Assembly (NCBI RefSeq): GCF_000971965.1
Contig: NZ_LAQP01000016.1
Coordinates: 124,001-188,000, forward strand
Origin: Paenibacillus wulumuqiensis
GTDB taxonomy: Bacteria; Bacillota; Bacilli; Paenibacillales; Paenibacillaceae
Length of the DNA stretch: 64,000 bases
Reading direction: 5' to 3'
Below the pieces are notes generated by a model, which was not told the DNA's origin, made no database searches, and saw only the letters and a list, made by a program, of their open reading frames with translations. The position numbers and the translations under genes are program-made. The stretch's first letter is position 1; every line of letters starts with the position of its first letter. Shown here in pieces: positions 46,525-54,860 of the stretch.

Positions 46525-48006
46525 TCACTGTCCTCCTGTAGCTAGCGTCATAATAGTTTCCTGGGTAGCGTCCTGGCTGGACAGTTCCCCGCTGATTCGC
46601 CCTTCATGAACGACTACGATCCGGTCACTCATCCCCAGCACCTCCGGCAGTTCGGAAGACACCATGATGATGGCGACCCCGCGATCGGTCAGTTCATTCA
46701 TCAACTGATAGATTTCACGCTTGGCGCCCACGTCGACTCCGCGGGTCGGTTCGTCCAGAATGAGCAGACTCGGTCCGATGCCGATCCATTTGGCGATAAC
46801 GACTTTTTGCTGGTTACCGCCGGAGAGGCTGCGTGCAGGCGTCTCGGCCGACTGCGTTTTGACCTGCAGCCGCTTGATCAGCGTGTCGACGAATTCAGCT
46901 TCTTTTTTGCCGGAAATGAATCCTTTGGACGAGAAGCTGAACAGGTTGGGCAGCGCCATATTTTCACGAATGGAGAAGTCCAGTACGAGCCCTTCATCCT
47001 TGCGGTCTTCGGTAATAAAGCCGATTCCGTGCTTGACCGCATCATCCGGTCTGCGAATAGTCACTTTTTTGCCGCGTATCCATATTTCTCCGCTGTCCAG
47101 CGTATCAAGGCCGAACAGGGTGCGCATAATCTCGGTCCGTCCCGAACCCATCAGACCGGAGAAGCCGACGATCTCTCCCGCACGTACGGTAAAGCTCACA
47201 TTACGAAACTGGCCTTTTTTGCTCGCTTCCTTCACTTCCAGGATCACTTCGCCGGGATGCGGGGATCGTACCGGATAACGTTCGGTCAGCTCGCGTCCGA
47301 CCATCTTTTTCACGACTTCATCAAAGTTGGTATGCGGAATCTCCTTGGTATCTACCGTTTTGCCATCCCGCATAATCGTAATCCGGTCACAAATCGCGAA
47401 AATCTCCTCCATCCGGTGCGAGATATAGACGATCGAGACGCCTTCTTTTTTGAGGGAAGCAATCACTTCGAACAGCTTCTGAATCTCTCGTTCGGTGAGC
47501 GCTGCCGTCGGTTCATCCATTACGATTACTTTGGCATCGGTCATCAGCGCTTTGGCGATCTCGATCATCTGCTGCTGGCCGACGGAACAGTCTCCCGCTT
47601 CGCCCTGCAGAGGAAGATCGACCGCCAGTTTGCGGAACTGCTCTTTTGCTAGCGTTTTCATTTGTCTGGTGTTGAGCAAGCCCCATTTGGAAGTCATCTC
47701 TTTACCGATAAATAAATTCTCCAGCACCGTCATATCGCGCCAGATATTCAGCTCCTGGTGGATAAAAGCGATCCCTTTCTGCTCGGCCACTTTGGGATTA
47801 TCAAAATATGTCTCCTCACCGTCGATCACGATCGTTCCCTGATCACGCTCATGCAGACCTATCAAAATGTTCATCAACGTTGATTTGCCCGCTCCATTTT
47901 CACCCATCAGTGCATGAACTTCGCCTGGACGGAGATCAAAATCAACCCCGCTCAAAACTTGGTTTGTACCGAAGGATTTGTAAATACCATTCATCTGAAT
48001 CTGCAT
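46525..48006 (-). CDS. rbsA: Ribose ABC ATPase RbsA
   Basis: A 493-residue double ATPase of the sugar type. The first domain has Walker [14 protein letters not shown], a [15 protein letters not shown] signature-type segment and [11 protein letters not shown]. The second has the degenerate [16 protein letters not shown]-loop normal for this family, then [15 protein letters not shown] and [13 protein letters not shown]. The ATG 8 bases after AAGGAGG was chosen over a TTG two codons earlier. A TGTAACCGGTTAC site sits just upstream (48045-48058). Confidence 0.96.
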   Translation of the reverse strand: MQIQMNGIYKSFGTNQVLSGVDFDLRPGEVHALMGENGAGKSTLMNILIGLHERDQGTIVIDGEETYFDNPKVAEQKGIAFIHQELNIWRDMTVLENLFIGKEMTSKWGLLNTRQMKTLAKEQFRKLAVDLPLQGEAGDCSVGQQQMIEIAKALMTDAKVIVMDEPTAALTEREIQKLFEVIASLKKEGVSIVYISHRMEEIFAICDRITIMRDGKTVDTKEIPHTNFDEVVKKMVGRELTERYPVRSPHPGEVILEVKEASKKGQFRNVSFTVRAGEIVGFSGLMGSGRTEIMRTLFGLDTLDSGEIWIRGKKVTIRRPDDAVKHGIGFITEDRKDEGLVLDFSIRENMALPNLFSFSSKGFISGKKEAEFVDTLIKRLQVKTQSAETPARSLSGGNQQKVVIAKWIGIGPSLLILDEPTRGVDVGAKREIYQLMNELTDRGVAIIMVSSELPEVLGMSDRIVVVHEGRISGELSSQDATQETIMTLATGGQ

Positions 48007-48044
48007 ATACAATGCCTCCTTTGAATCTGCTGCTTTCTTATTTC

Positions 48045-48058
48045 TGTAACCGGTTACC
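48045..48058. promoter_or_regulatory. rbs operator/cre-like site between rbsD and rbsA
   Basis: TGTAACCGGTTACC, the same palindrome as in front of rbsR with one end base changed. It also fits the CcpA cre pattern. Its position 40 bases before rbsA suggests internal control, such as a roadblock. Confidence 0.6.
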
Positions 48059-48066
48059 TATTACTG

Positions 48067-48480
48067 TCACTTCTGCGCTTCAGCTCCAAAATATACACCC
48101 GCATGTAAAATGCAGTTGGCATACGGTCTGGACTCACCGGTGCGGATAATCACTTTGGCCTGCTGGCTGTGACGCTTGAATTGCTCATGGCTGCATGTCG
48201 ACAATGGAATATTGCCAAATTCCCTTTGCATATAGGTAAAAGTCTCCCGGTTCTGCCCGATCATCTCCTCGGCGATTGTGATCTGCTCGATCTCCATGTC
48301 TGCGGCGATGGCCTGTACCACATCCCGGAAGCTTGGTACGCCATAGGTGAGTGCCAGGTCGATCTTTGGCACTCCCTCCGGGACCGGCAATCCGATATCG
48401 GCAATCACGATATAATCGGTATGTCCGAGATCTGCGAGTACTTTGGCAATATGACTGTTCAGAATTCCACTTTTCTTCAT
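48067..48480 (-). CDS. rbsD: D-ribose pyranase RbsD
   Basis: A 137-residue protein of the RbsD/FucU family: [20 protein letters not shown], then [20 protein letters not shown] and the C-terminal FGAEAQK region with [13 protein letters not shown]. It converts beta-pyranose to beta-furanose ribose for ribokinase. Its ATG overlaps the rbsK stop as TAATG. Confidence 0.96.
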   Translation of the reverse strand: MKKSGILNSHIAKVLADLGHTDYIVIADIGLPVPEGVPKIDLALTYGVPSFRDVVQAIAADMEIEQITIAEEMIGQNRETFTYMQREFGNIPLSTCSHEQFKRHSQQAKVIIRTGESRPYANCILHAGVYFGAEAQK

Positions 48481-49397
48481 TACAGTTGTTCCTCCACTTC
48501 CTGGCGTGTTGGCATTCCGCCCTGGGCACCGAATTTAGTGACAGAGAGAGACGCTGCACGATTACCAAAACGCAGAGCATCCTGCAGCGACTGGCCTTCT
48601 GCAAGCGCCACGCCAAAAGCCGCGTTAAATGTATCGCCTGCTCCGGTGGTATCTACCGCTTCCACTTTGTAAGTCGGTACGACCACTTCCTGCTCACCAT
48701 CATAATAACGAACTCCGTTGCTGCCCTCGGTCACAAACAGACGGTTCGGCTGCTGACGAAGTGCTTCCTGCAGAGTCAATCCTTCAAAAAGAACCGCAGC
48801 TTCGTGTTCATTTGGCGTGATATAAGAGACATTGTTAATCACCGCTTCACTCACATGACGTGCAGGAGCCGGATTCAATAGCAGCGGTACATTGGCCTTT
48901 GCACAAATCTCGCTTACATAAGCGACCGTCTCTTCCGGGATCTCCTGCTGAATCATGACCATATCTGAGCTCTGAATGACTTTCACAGCCTTGGCTACAT
49001 AATCCGGTGTGACATGATCATTGGCAGCCTTGACCACGATGATGCTATTGTCCCCTTCAGCCAGAATAATATGGGCAGTACCGCTCTCCATATCTGTAAC
49101 CGGTTCCATATAATCAGTATTCACATGATTGTCTTTAAAGTTTTGCAAAATGGCTTCGCCCAGGTGATCATCGCCTACCCGGCCGATCATTGTTACTTCC
49201 GCGCCCAGACGTGCCGCTGCAACAGCCTGGTTGGCTCCTTTGCCGCCCGGGACCGTTTTGAAGCTTTCGCCCAGTACCGTCTCGCCTGCACCCGGCCGCC
49301 GGGAAGATGTAACGACCAGATCCATCGAGCAGCTGCCGATCACGCAGATTTTGGCTTTGGCAGAAGAGGATGATGATGTATGTTGAGATTGGGACAT
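48480..49397 (-). CDS. rbsK: Ribokinase RbsK
   Basis: A 305-residue PfkB-family kinase. It has [18 protein letters not shown] near the N-terminus and the catalytic [20 protein letters not shown] with the Asp base. The first 14 residues ([14 protein letters not shown]) are a Ser-rich extension not usual in RbsK. It makes ribose 5-phosphate. An almost complete copy of the rbs palindrome lies within the gene (49095-49107). Confidence 0.96.
   Translation of the reverse strand: MSQSQHTSSSSSAKAKICVIGSCSMDLVVTSSRRPGAGETVLGESFKTVPGGKGANQAVAAARLGAEVTMIGRVGDDHLGEAILQNFKDNHVNTDYMEPVTDMESGTAHIILAEGDNSIIVVKAANDHVTPDYVAKAVKVIQSSDMVMIQQEIPEETVAYVSEICAKANVPLLLNPAPARHVSEAVINNVSYITPNEHEAAVLFEGLTLQEALRQQPNRLFVTEGSNGVRYYDGEQEVVVPTYKVEAVDTTGAGDTFNAAFGVALAEGQSLQDALRFGNRAASLSVTKFGAQGGMPTRQEVEEQL
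49095..49107. promoter_or_regulatory. rbs operator-like site inside rbsK
   Basis: TGTAACCGGTTCC, matching the upstream palindrome except near one end. It encodes the Glu-Pro-Val-Thr-Asp stretch of RbsK, so it could be chance. Confidence 0.35.
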
Positions 49398-49527
49398 GAT
49401 AAGATTCCACCTTTCGTTATGACTATAGTAGATTGGGATACGGTTTGTTGAATCTAAAGGAAAAGCTATTTACAATCAGCAAGCTTCTGTAGCAGACATG
49501 GATAGCGCCATGTTTCACTACTTTATA

Positions 49528-50523
49528 TTAAGATGGCTCTCTCTCCGATAGAGGACGGGTCGTCTCCCGTTCGATAAACTGCACCGGCATTTGGATCGTA
49601 CGCTTCTCTACGGCAGTGCCCTCGATCAGCTGAATCAACAGATCGGCGGCCGCGCGGCCCATATCATAGGCAGGTTGCCGGATCGTCGACAGTGCCGGCG
49701 ATAACAGATTGCTGAGCGGCGTATCATCAAATCCGATAATCTGCACGTCGAACGGAATCTTTTTGCCGAGACGATGAGCTTCCTGAATGATGGCTGCGGC
49801 CGTAATATCATTACTGGCGATCACTCCATCAGTATCCGGATGCTGCTTGAACAGCTCTCTCGCCCACCGATCGGCTTCGGTAAAGGAAAAGGATGAAGTC
49901 TGCGTGACCTGATAGTTCATACCCATATCCTGCAGCACTTCAATCGCACCCTGAAAGCGGTCCTGCGCCGGACGAATATGAGCCGGCCCCTGCATCACCG
50001 TAATCCGCTGGCTCCCGCGCTGAACCATCTGCTGCGCCGCCAGCCGCCCGCCTTCCCGGCCGTCCGCATAGACCGCCGGGCGATCACTCGATATGCGATC
50101 CAGAAACACAACCGGAATTTTCAGCGAACGGTACGAAGCCGAACCCGGATCATTGGTAGACGAGATCAAACCGACTACGTTATTTTGCACAAAAGTCTGT
50201 ATGTAATCCTGCTCTTTGATCTGACTCTCATCACTATTGCCAAAGATCAAGCGGAATCCGCTCTCCTGCATCCGATCCTCCACTCCACGCGCCAGCTGTG
50301 GAAAATAAGGGTTCGTAATATCAGGCAGCAGCAGACCGATCAATCTGGATTTGCGTTTGTATAGGGAACGCGCCACTTCATTGGGCGTATAGTTCAATTC
50401 CTGGATAGCGTTTTCAACTTTGCGCCGGGTGTCTTCATGAACATAGCCGGTCTCGTTGATGACACGGGAGACAGTGGCTACCGATACACCTGCATGGCTT
50501 GCTACGTCTTTTATGGTTGTCAT
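49528..50523 (-). CDS. rbsR: Ribose operon repressor RbsR (LacI family)
   Basis: A 331-residue LacI-family repressor: TTIKDVASHAGVSVATVSRV helix-turn-helix and the hinge helix NEVARSLYKRKSRLIGLLLP. The ligand domain shows VVFLDRISSDRPAVYADGRE and IIGFDDTPLSNLLSPALSTI. It starts the rbsRKDACB string. The ATG follows GAGGTGAGC; a longer frame upstream was rejected because it crosses the operator. Autoregulation is likely from the palindrome at 50543-50556. Confidence 0.93.
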   Translation of the reverse strand: MTTIKDVASHAGVSVATVSRVINETGYVHEDTRRKVENAIQELNYTPNEVARSLYKRKSRLIGLLLPDITNPYFPQLARGVEDRMQESGFRLIFGNSDESQIKEQDYIQTFVQNNVVGLISSTNDPGSASYRSLKIPVVFLDRISSDRPAVYADGREGGRLAAQQMVQRGSQRITVMQGPAHIRPAQDRFQGAIEVLQDMGMNYQVTQTSSFSFTEADRWARELFKQHPDTDGVIASNDITAAAIIQEAHRLGKKIPFDVQIIGFDDTPLSNLLSPALSTIRQPAYDMGRAAADLLIQLIEGTAVEKRTIQMPVQFIERETTRPLSEREPS

Positions 50524-50542
50524 TTGCTGCTCACCTCGAATC

Positions 50543-50556
50543 TGTAACCGGTTACA
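50543..50556. promoter_or_regulatory. rbsR promoter operator (RbsR/CcpA type)
   Basis: TGTAACCGGTTACA, a perfect 14-base palindrome of the LacI-family type that also fits the cre consensus. It begins just downstream of the -10 of the rbsR promoter. Confidence 0.8.
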
Positions 50557-50561
50557 TATAT

Positions 50562-50590
50562 AAAGTATCATAAGGTTTTGGTTTTGGCAA
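50562..50590 (-). promoter_or_regulatory. Promoter of the rbs operon
   Basis: On the minus strand TTGCCA (50585-50590), 17 bases, TACTTT (50562-50567). The -10 is weak; the spacing is ideal and the operator lies immediately downstream. Confidence 0.5.
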
Positions 50591-50694
50591 ATGGTATTTT
50601 TTCATATGAGTATGGAGAGGTTGTGCAGGGTGTACTCAGTTTGAGCTGGTTTTGCTTTAACTGCTTCAGTGCGCTTTGCATCATCGATTGGATC

Positions 50695-51537
50695 TTATTT
50701 GATGCTTTCTATTACATTGCATTGTCCGTAATCATTATTACCTGCAGCTAATATTGTGCCATCTGACTTAAGCCCGAGGGTATGGGCGCATCCTGCTGCA
50801 ATAGCTTTAATATCATGCCAACCATTTACATTGCATTGGTTATGCTTATTCGAGCCTACTGCCACTACTGTACCGTCTGCGTTAAGACCTACGGTATGAT
50901 AACTGCCTGCTGCAACTGCTGTTACATCAGACCAGTCGCTGACATTACATTGGTCATATTTATTCCAGCCTGCAGCTGTAACAGTGCCATTTAATTTGAG
51001 TCCAATGGTGTGAAGATACCCTGCCGAGACAGCCATCATGTCACACCAGTCCATTATACTGCATTGACGATACTGGTTGTTACCGACAGCCGCAACTGTT
51101 CCATCTGATTTGAGACCTATGGTATGCCAGTCACCCGCCGTGACCGCCACCATATCATACCAATCACTTACGTCGCATTCGCCTTCGTTATTTCGACCTA
51201 CAGCAACTACTGAACCATCCGCTTGGACTCCAATGGTACGACACCAACCTGCTGCCACTGCTGCTATGTCGCGCCAGTGACCAGTATTGCATTGACCATG
51301 TCTATTCCAGCCTGTCGCTACCACTATACCGTCTGTTGTAAGACCGACGGTATGAGCATTCCCTGTGTTCGCCGCCATATGTACATTACCGGCAGCCACC
51401 GAGACGATATCGTACCAATCACTTACATTACATTGACCGTATTTATTATCCCCCACTGCCCTTACCATTCCGTCCATTTTAAGACCTACACTATGACGTG
51501 GCCCTGCGGCTATCGTATCGTTACGTAACTGTTTCAT
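50695..51537 (-). CDS. RCC1-repeat beta-propeller protein
   Basis: A 280-residue protein built almost wholly of seven RCC1-type repeats of about 35-40 residues. Each reads like GLKSDGTVAAVGNNQYRQC, followed by DW.D...VAAG. Repeats in several copies are very alike in protein and DNA, suggesting recent tandem duplication. There is no signal peptide. RCC1 propellers bind proteins or nucleotides; no enzyme motif is visible. The start is uncertain among GTG, TTG and ATG within nine bases; the ATG was chosen, with AGGAAG 11 bases upstream. Confidence 0.75.
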   Translation of the reverse strand: MKQLRNDTIAAGPRHSVGLKMDGMVRAVGDNKYGQCNVSDWYDIVSVAAGNVHMAANTGNAHTVGLTTDGIVVATGWNRHGQCNTGHWRDIAAVAAGWCRTIGVQADGSVVAVGRNNEGECDVSDWYDMVAVTAGDWHTIGLKSDGTVAAVGNNQYRQCSIMDWCDMMAVSAGYLHTIGLKLNGTVTAAGWNKYDQCNVSDWSDVTAVAAGSYHTVGLNADGTVVAVGSNKHNQCNVNGWHDIKAIAAGCAHTLGLKSDGTILAAGNNDYGQCNVIESIK

Positions 51538-51886
51538 CTGCAACACCGCTTCCTGTCAGTAACTTCTTGATTATATATTTTCTTATTCGACGTAGTATTG
51601 CAGACTCCTCGCTATGCAGTTACTATCACTACTGTCCCATTCATTAGGAGTTTTATCAGCGCCTTTGTATCTGTAGGAGAATCAGCCCTGCAGATTCAAA
51701 TTGAGTTAATTTTGCTTCAGCGGCTTCAATCGGTGTTCGGGCTCCTCTCCTATTGCCCGTAGGATAGAGAATAAAATGGAATTATGGACTCTTTTTTCTT
51801 AAAAGATGACATACAGTTGTCAGTGAAAGCCGGCTACAATACAAGTAATTATAAATAATCAGTTTTACATTTAGGAGGATGAAGTA
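51538..51886. other. Divergent intergenic region
   Basis: 349 bases. Contains an inverted repeat TGACA-N6-TGTCA (51807-51822) about 65 bases before the BtrH-like gene, and a TACAAT -10-like element at 51835. No gene seen. Confidence 0.45.
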
Positions 51887-52867
51887 ATGGCAGCGATCAT
51901 TGAAAGCTTTACTCCTTATCAAGGCGATCATTGTGAGACGACCGCGATAGGCAATTTATTGCAGCATGCAGGAATTCCATTATCTGAGCCGATACTGTTC
52001 GGACTCGGACAAGGGCTTGGCTTTATATACTGGGATTCGAAAGGAATGGAATTTCCGTTTATAGGAGGAAGGGTGAAACCGGATGTATTAATCGCCAACC
52101 TTGCGGACTGTCTCCATTTGACTGTTCCTATTCAAGAAACATCCTCCGTCAACAAGGCGTGGCAAAACGTACAGAGTTGCATTGAACGCGGAATTCCGGT
52201 TGGGCTAAAGCTGGACCCCTATTATCTGGATTATTTTGTAAACAAAGTTCATTTTGCCGGACATTACGCAGTCCTATATGGTTATGATGATGAACATGCC
52301 TATATGGTGGATACCGCGCAGCAGGGCGGAGATGTGAAAACACGCTTATCCAGTCTGGCCGCAGCACGAAATGCCAAAGGATTTATGAGTTCCCGTAATC
52401 GTTCTTTTACGCTTGAGCCCATCGACAAATTGCCTCCACTTGTTCCTGCTATACGAAAATCGTTGACCAGAAACGCCCATGATTATCTGAATCCACCCAT
52501 CCGTAATATTGGCAATAAAGGTATTGTAAAAATGAGCAAAGAAATTTTGAATTGGTTCTCCCGCAGCGGCAGCCACGAACATGATTTCTGTCTGACAGCA
52601 CTGCTCATGGAGCAAGCAGGAACCGGAGGGGCTTTGTTTCGGAATTTGTATCGGGATTTTTTGAGAGAATGCATCGACCTGCTGCAAGAGCCCAAAATTG
52701 AGCATGCCTATGATTTGTTCGCGGATATCGCTCCCATGTGGGTCAATGTGTCTGCATCCATTGATCGTGCGGGCAGAACAGAAGACTACCAGGAACTAGT
52801 GCAAGCATCGCAGCTTTTACTTGAAATTGCAGATAAAGAACGTACAGCCATGGAATTATTGCGTTAA
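51887..52867 (+). CDS. BtrH N-terminal/C39-like domain protein
   Basis: A 326-residue protein resembling butirosin biosynthesis protein H N-terminal domain proteins. It has YQGDHCETTAIGNLLQHAG with the conserved Cys, ILFGLGQGLGFIYWDSKGME, and HFAGHYAVLYGYDDEHAYMV followed by DTAQQGG. BtrH-type domains have a papain/C39-like fold; BtrH itself transfers an acyl group from carrier protein to an aminoglycoside. The C-terminal 150 residues match DUF4872-like sequence. No biosynthetic genes are adjacent. AGGAGGA lies 8 bases before the ATG. Confidence 0.75.
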   Translation: MAAIIESFTPYQGDHCETTAIGNLLQHAGIPLSEPILFGLGQGLGFIYWDSKGMEFPFIGGRVKPDVLIANLADCLHLTVPIQETSSVNKAWQNVQSCIERGIPVGLKLDPYYLDYFVNKVHFAGHYAVLYGYDDEHAYMVDTAQQGGDVKTRLSSLAAARNAKGFMSSRNRSFTLEPIDKLPPLVPAIRKSLTRNAHDYLNPPIRNIGNKGIVKMSKEILNWFSRSGSHEHDFCLTALLMEQAGTGGALFRNLYRDFLRECIDLLQEPKIEHAYDLFADIAPMWVNVSASIDRAGRTEDYQELVQASQLLLEIADKERTAMELLR

Positions 52868-52936
52868 CCCAGTACAACGAGAAAATAAAGAGGATTGCCC
52901 ATAGCATATCTTTTTCCTTTCTCTGAATTTACTCAT

Positions 52937-52970
52937 AAAAACAAGCACTCTGCAAAACGTGCTTGTTTTT
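52937..52970 (+). terminator. Intrinsic terminator of the BtrH-like gene
   Basis: AAAAACAAGCAC-TCTGCAAAAC-GTGCTTGTTTTT, 70 bases after the stop. Confidence 0.85.
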
Positions 52971-53132
52971 GCCTTACCTGGCAAGCATCTTTCCGGACAA
53001 TTCGGGTATAATCATTCCATATCCTGGCATAATGCATGCAGGTACAGCGCCACCATACCAACGCCGAACCATCTTACTTGTCAGCCAGGCCTACTTATCT
53101 TCCTGCTTATCCTGATCCCAAAGGAGGCTCCC

Positions 53133-53363
53133 ATGAAAACACTTCGCAAGTTCATTCTGGCATTTTTGCTGGCTAATGTGATCGGCAATTTCAGTTTTCG
53201 CAGGCTTTCCTTTTTGCAATATGATATGGCCGCCGGTTGGTTTACGCTGGAAAATGGGATCAAGTATCTGATCAGTCTGGCCTGTTATATTGCCGTAGCT
53301 GTGTGGATCTATCAGATCCTGGAAGGCTTGGAGAAATGGCGAGAAGAGAATAAGAGCCGGTAA
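53133..53363 (+). CDS. Small two-span membrane protein
   Basis: A 76-residue protein: a hydrophobic N-terminus (KFILAFLLANVIGNFSF), then a second span (YLISLACYIAVAVWIYQIL) and a charged tail (EKWREENKSR). AAGGAGG lies 6 bases before the ATG, and earlier in-frame sequence has no initiation site. Not recognised. Confidence 0.6.
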   Translation: MKTLRKFILAFLLANVIGNFSFRRLSFLQYDMAAGWFTLENGIKYLISLACYIAVAVWIYQILEGLEKWREENKSR

Positions 53364-53501
53364 TCGCTCGAATACAAAGAATAGTTGCCGACATGAAATG
53401 GGTATAGGAATTAGCGTTGGAATTCTCACTTGTTTGTATTTGTACTTGTTCACTTATAAGATATGATAATAGACGCGATACTGACCAAGGAGGTATTCAT
53501 T

Positions 53502-53600
53502 ATGTTCGGTGGCATAGGTATTCCCGGAGTGATTATGCTGATTGTTGTACTGATCGCACTTGTCTGGCTGCTTCGCTTTGTTATGAAAAAGCTGCGTTAA
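53502..53600 (+). CDS. 32-residue membrane microprotein
   Basis: A 32-codon frame with AAGGAGGT 8 bases before its ATG. It encodes MFGGIGIPGVIMLIVVLIAL, then a short basic end (RFVMKKLR). The start resembles the N-terminal helix of TatA, but there is no amphipathic helix and no FGxxKLP motif. The perfect ribosome binding site makes translation likely; the role is unknown. Confidence 0.6.
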   Translation: MFGGIGIPGVIMLIVVLIALVWLLRFVMKKLR

Positions 53601-54132
53601 TAGTGGGATTATACATAAACTATAACGTGATAAGCAGCCTTTTATCCAAGTGTTCCTATAACAATTTAATTATTAATTATGCTTGTACAACAAGGAGATT
53701 ATAAAAACATACTCATGAAGCTATGCACAAATGGAAGCACGATGCACAGAGCGCAGGAAAGGGAGTAGGGGCGACGAACGACCTTTAAGCCTGGAGATCC
53801 TCATCTTCTCTCACAACTCAAGGATCTCCAGGCTTAACCGGAGGCCGTGCCTCTATCCCTTTCCGGAGCGGTCTATGCCAAACTCTCCACCCCCGCAAGT
53901 AAGCGAAATTCTCCTTTCTCCAACCAACACTCCAAATTTATTTCAAATTCCACATAACATTGTGATTTTAATCACATATTAAATTTTAGTTTTAATTTAA
54001 TATAAAGACATGAAAGAGATGATCATCTTCCATCAAGAAGCACCCAACACGAAGTCACCAGGCTTCAGATTATACATTCACCAACCGGGCCGTTACAGCG
54101 GCACCCTATACCAACCCAAGGAGTGATCCATC
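53601..54132. other. Gene-free region holding a long hairpin
   Basis: 532 bases without a credible gene. The main content is the imperfect inverted repeat at 53731-53892. The rest is AT-rich and includes the upstream region of the DoxX gene. An 83-codon frame over the hairpin has no ribosome binding site and is dictated by the repeat. Confidence 0.55.
53731..53892. repeat. Long imperfect hairpin, possible structured RNA or MITE
   Basis: TTAAGCCTGGAGATCCT (53785-53801) and its exact complement (53821-53837) enclose a 19-base loop. Outside this core, GGAAAGGGAGTAG (53756-53768) pairs with CTATCCCTTTCC (53853-53864). Partial pairing extends to about 53731 and 53892 with bulges. Arms total about 70 bases each. 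There is no T-run, so it is not a plain terminator. Confidence 0.65.
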
Positions 54133-54663
54133 ATGAACAGATGGCTTAGAGAAAACAAAGTGGCAATGTGGTTATTGACTGTACTTCGCGTATATATCGG
54201 CTTCCAGTGGATTGAAGGCGGCTGGGGCAAATTGACTGGCGGATTCGACGCCACCGGGTTCCTCACAGGTGCAATCGCCAGCACCGGCGGCGAGCATCCA
54301 AGTGTCCAGGCAGGTTGGGGCGCGTTCCTCCAGAACTTTGCACTGCCGAATGTCGAACTGTTTAATGTACTCGTACCGATCGGCGAATTCCTCGTCGGAT
54401 TGGGACTGATCCTCGGTACGTTCACTACAGTAGCCGCATTGATGGGCATGGTCATGAACTTTGCCTTCCTCTTCTCGGGTACCGTAAGCACCAACCCGTA
54501 CCTGCTGCTGGCCGAGATCTTCATCGTCGTCGCTGGTGCCAATGCCGGTAAAATCGGTCTGGACCGCTGGGTACTGCCTTACCTGAAAGCCACTCTTTTC
54601 AAAAAACATACCAAACATGGCGGCACACCTACAGCACCCGCTCCCGATCATAAAGCAGCTTAA
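54133..54663 (+). CDS. DoxX-family membrane protein
   Basis: A 176-residue protein with four membrane spans and the DoxX pattern: VLRVYIGFQWIEGGWGKLTG, then LVPIGEFLVGLGLILGTFTT and MGMVMNFAFLFSGTVSTNP. DoxX proteins occur in quinone-linked redox and detoxification modules; none of the usual partners lies nearby. The tail is His/Lys/Pro-rich. AAGGAG sits 8 bases before the ATG. Confidence 0.88.
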   Translation: MNRWLRENKVAMWLLTVLRVYIGFQWIEGGWGKLTGGFDATGFLTGAIASTGGEHPSVQAGWGAFLQNFALPNVELFNVLVPIGEFLVGLGLILGTFTTVAALMGMVMNFAFLFSGTVSTNPYLLLAEIFIVVAGANAGKIGLDRWVLPYLKATLFKKHTKHGGTPTAPAPDHKAA

Positions 54664-54739
54664 CCAGTGAACATCCGGCGGATTCATATACAAATAAAGA
54701 ACCGCCCACTTCCCTTCATAACCATACTGTGTATCACCT

Positions 54740-54794
54740 GACAATCCCCCTGCATGCTTCTTTAGCCGAAGCTTACAGGGGGATTGTCCTTTTC
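54740..54794 (+). terminator. Intrinsic terminator after doxX
   Basis: GACAATCCCCCTG and CAGGGGGATTGTC form a 13-pair stem with an inner GCTTC...GAAGC hairpin, followed by CTTTTC. Confidence 0.85.
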
Positions 54795-54860
54795 TTATTA
54801 GAATAAAGGGAATGATAGTACGTGGGCGCTCATGATAAATTCCATCGATAGGTACTGCTG

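Noticed and set aside
46606-47652. 348-codon open frame antisense to rbsA
   Set aside because: Opposite strand of a conserved gene, no ribosome binding site.
50695-51537. Regular repeats considered as a CRISPR-like array
   Set aside because: The periodicity is in a continuous reading frame encoding RCC1 repeats.
53731-53982. 83-codon frame over the long hairpin
   Set aside because: No ribosome binding site; the sequence is dominated by the inverted repeat.
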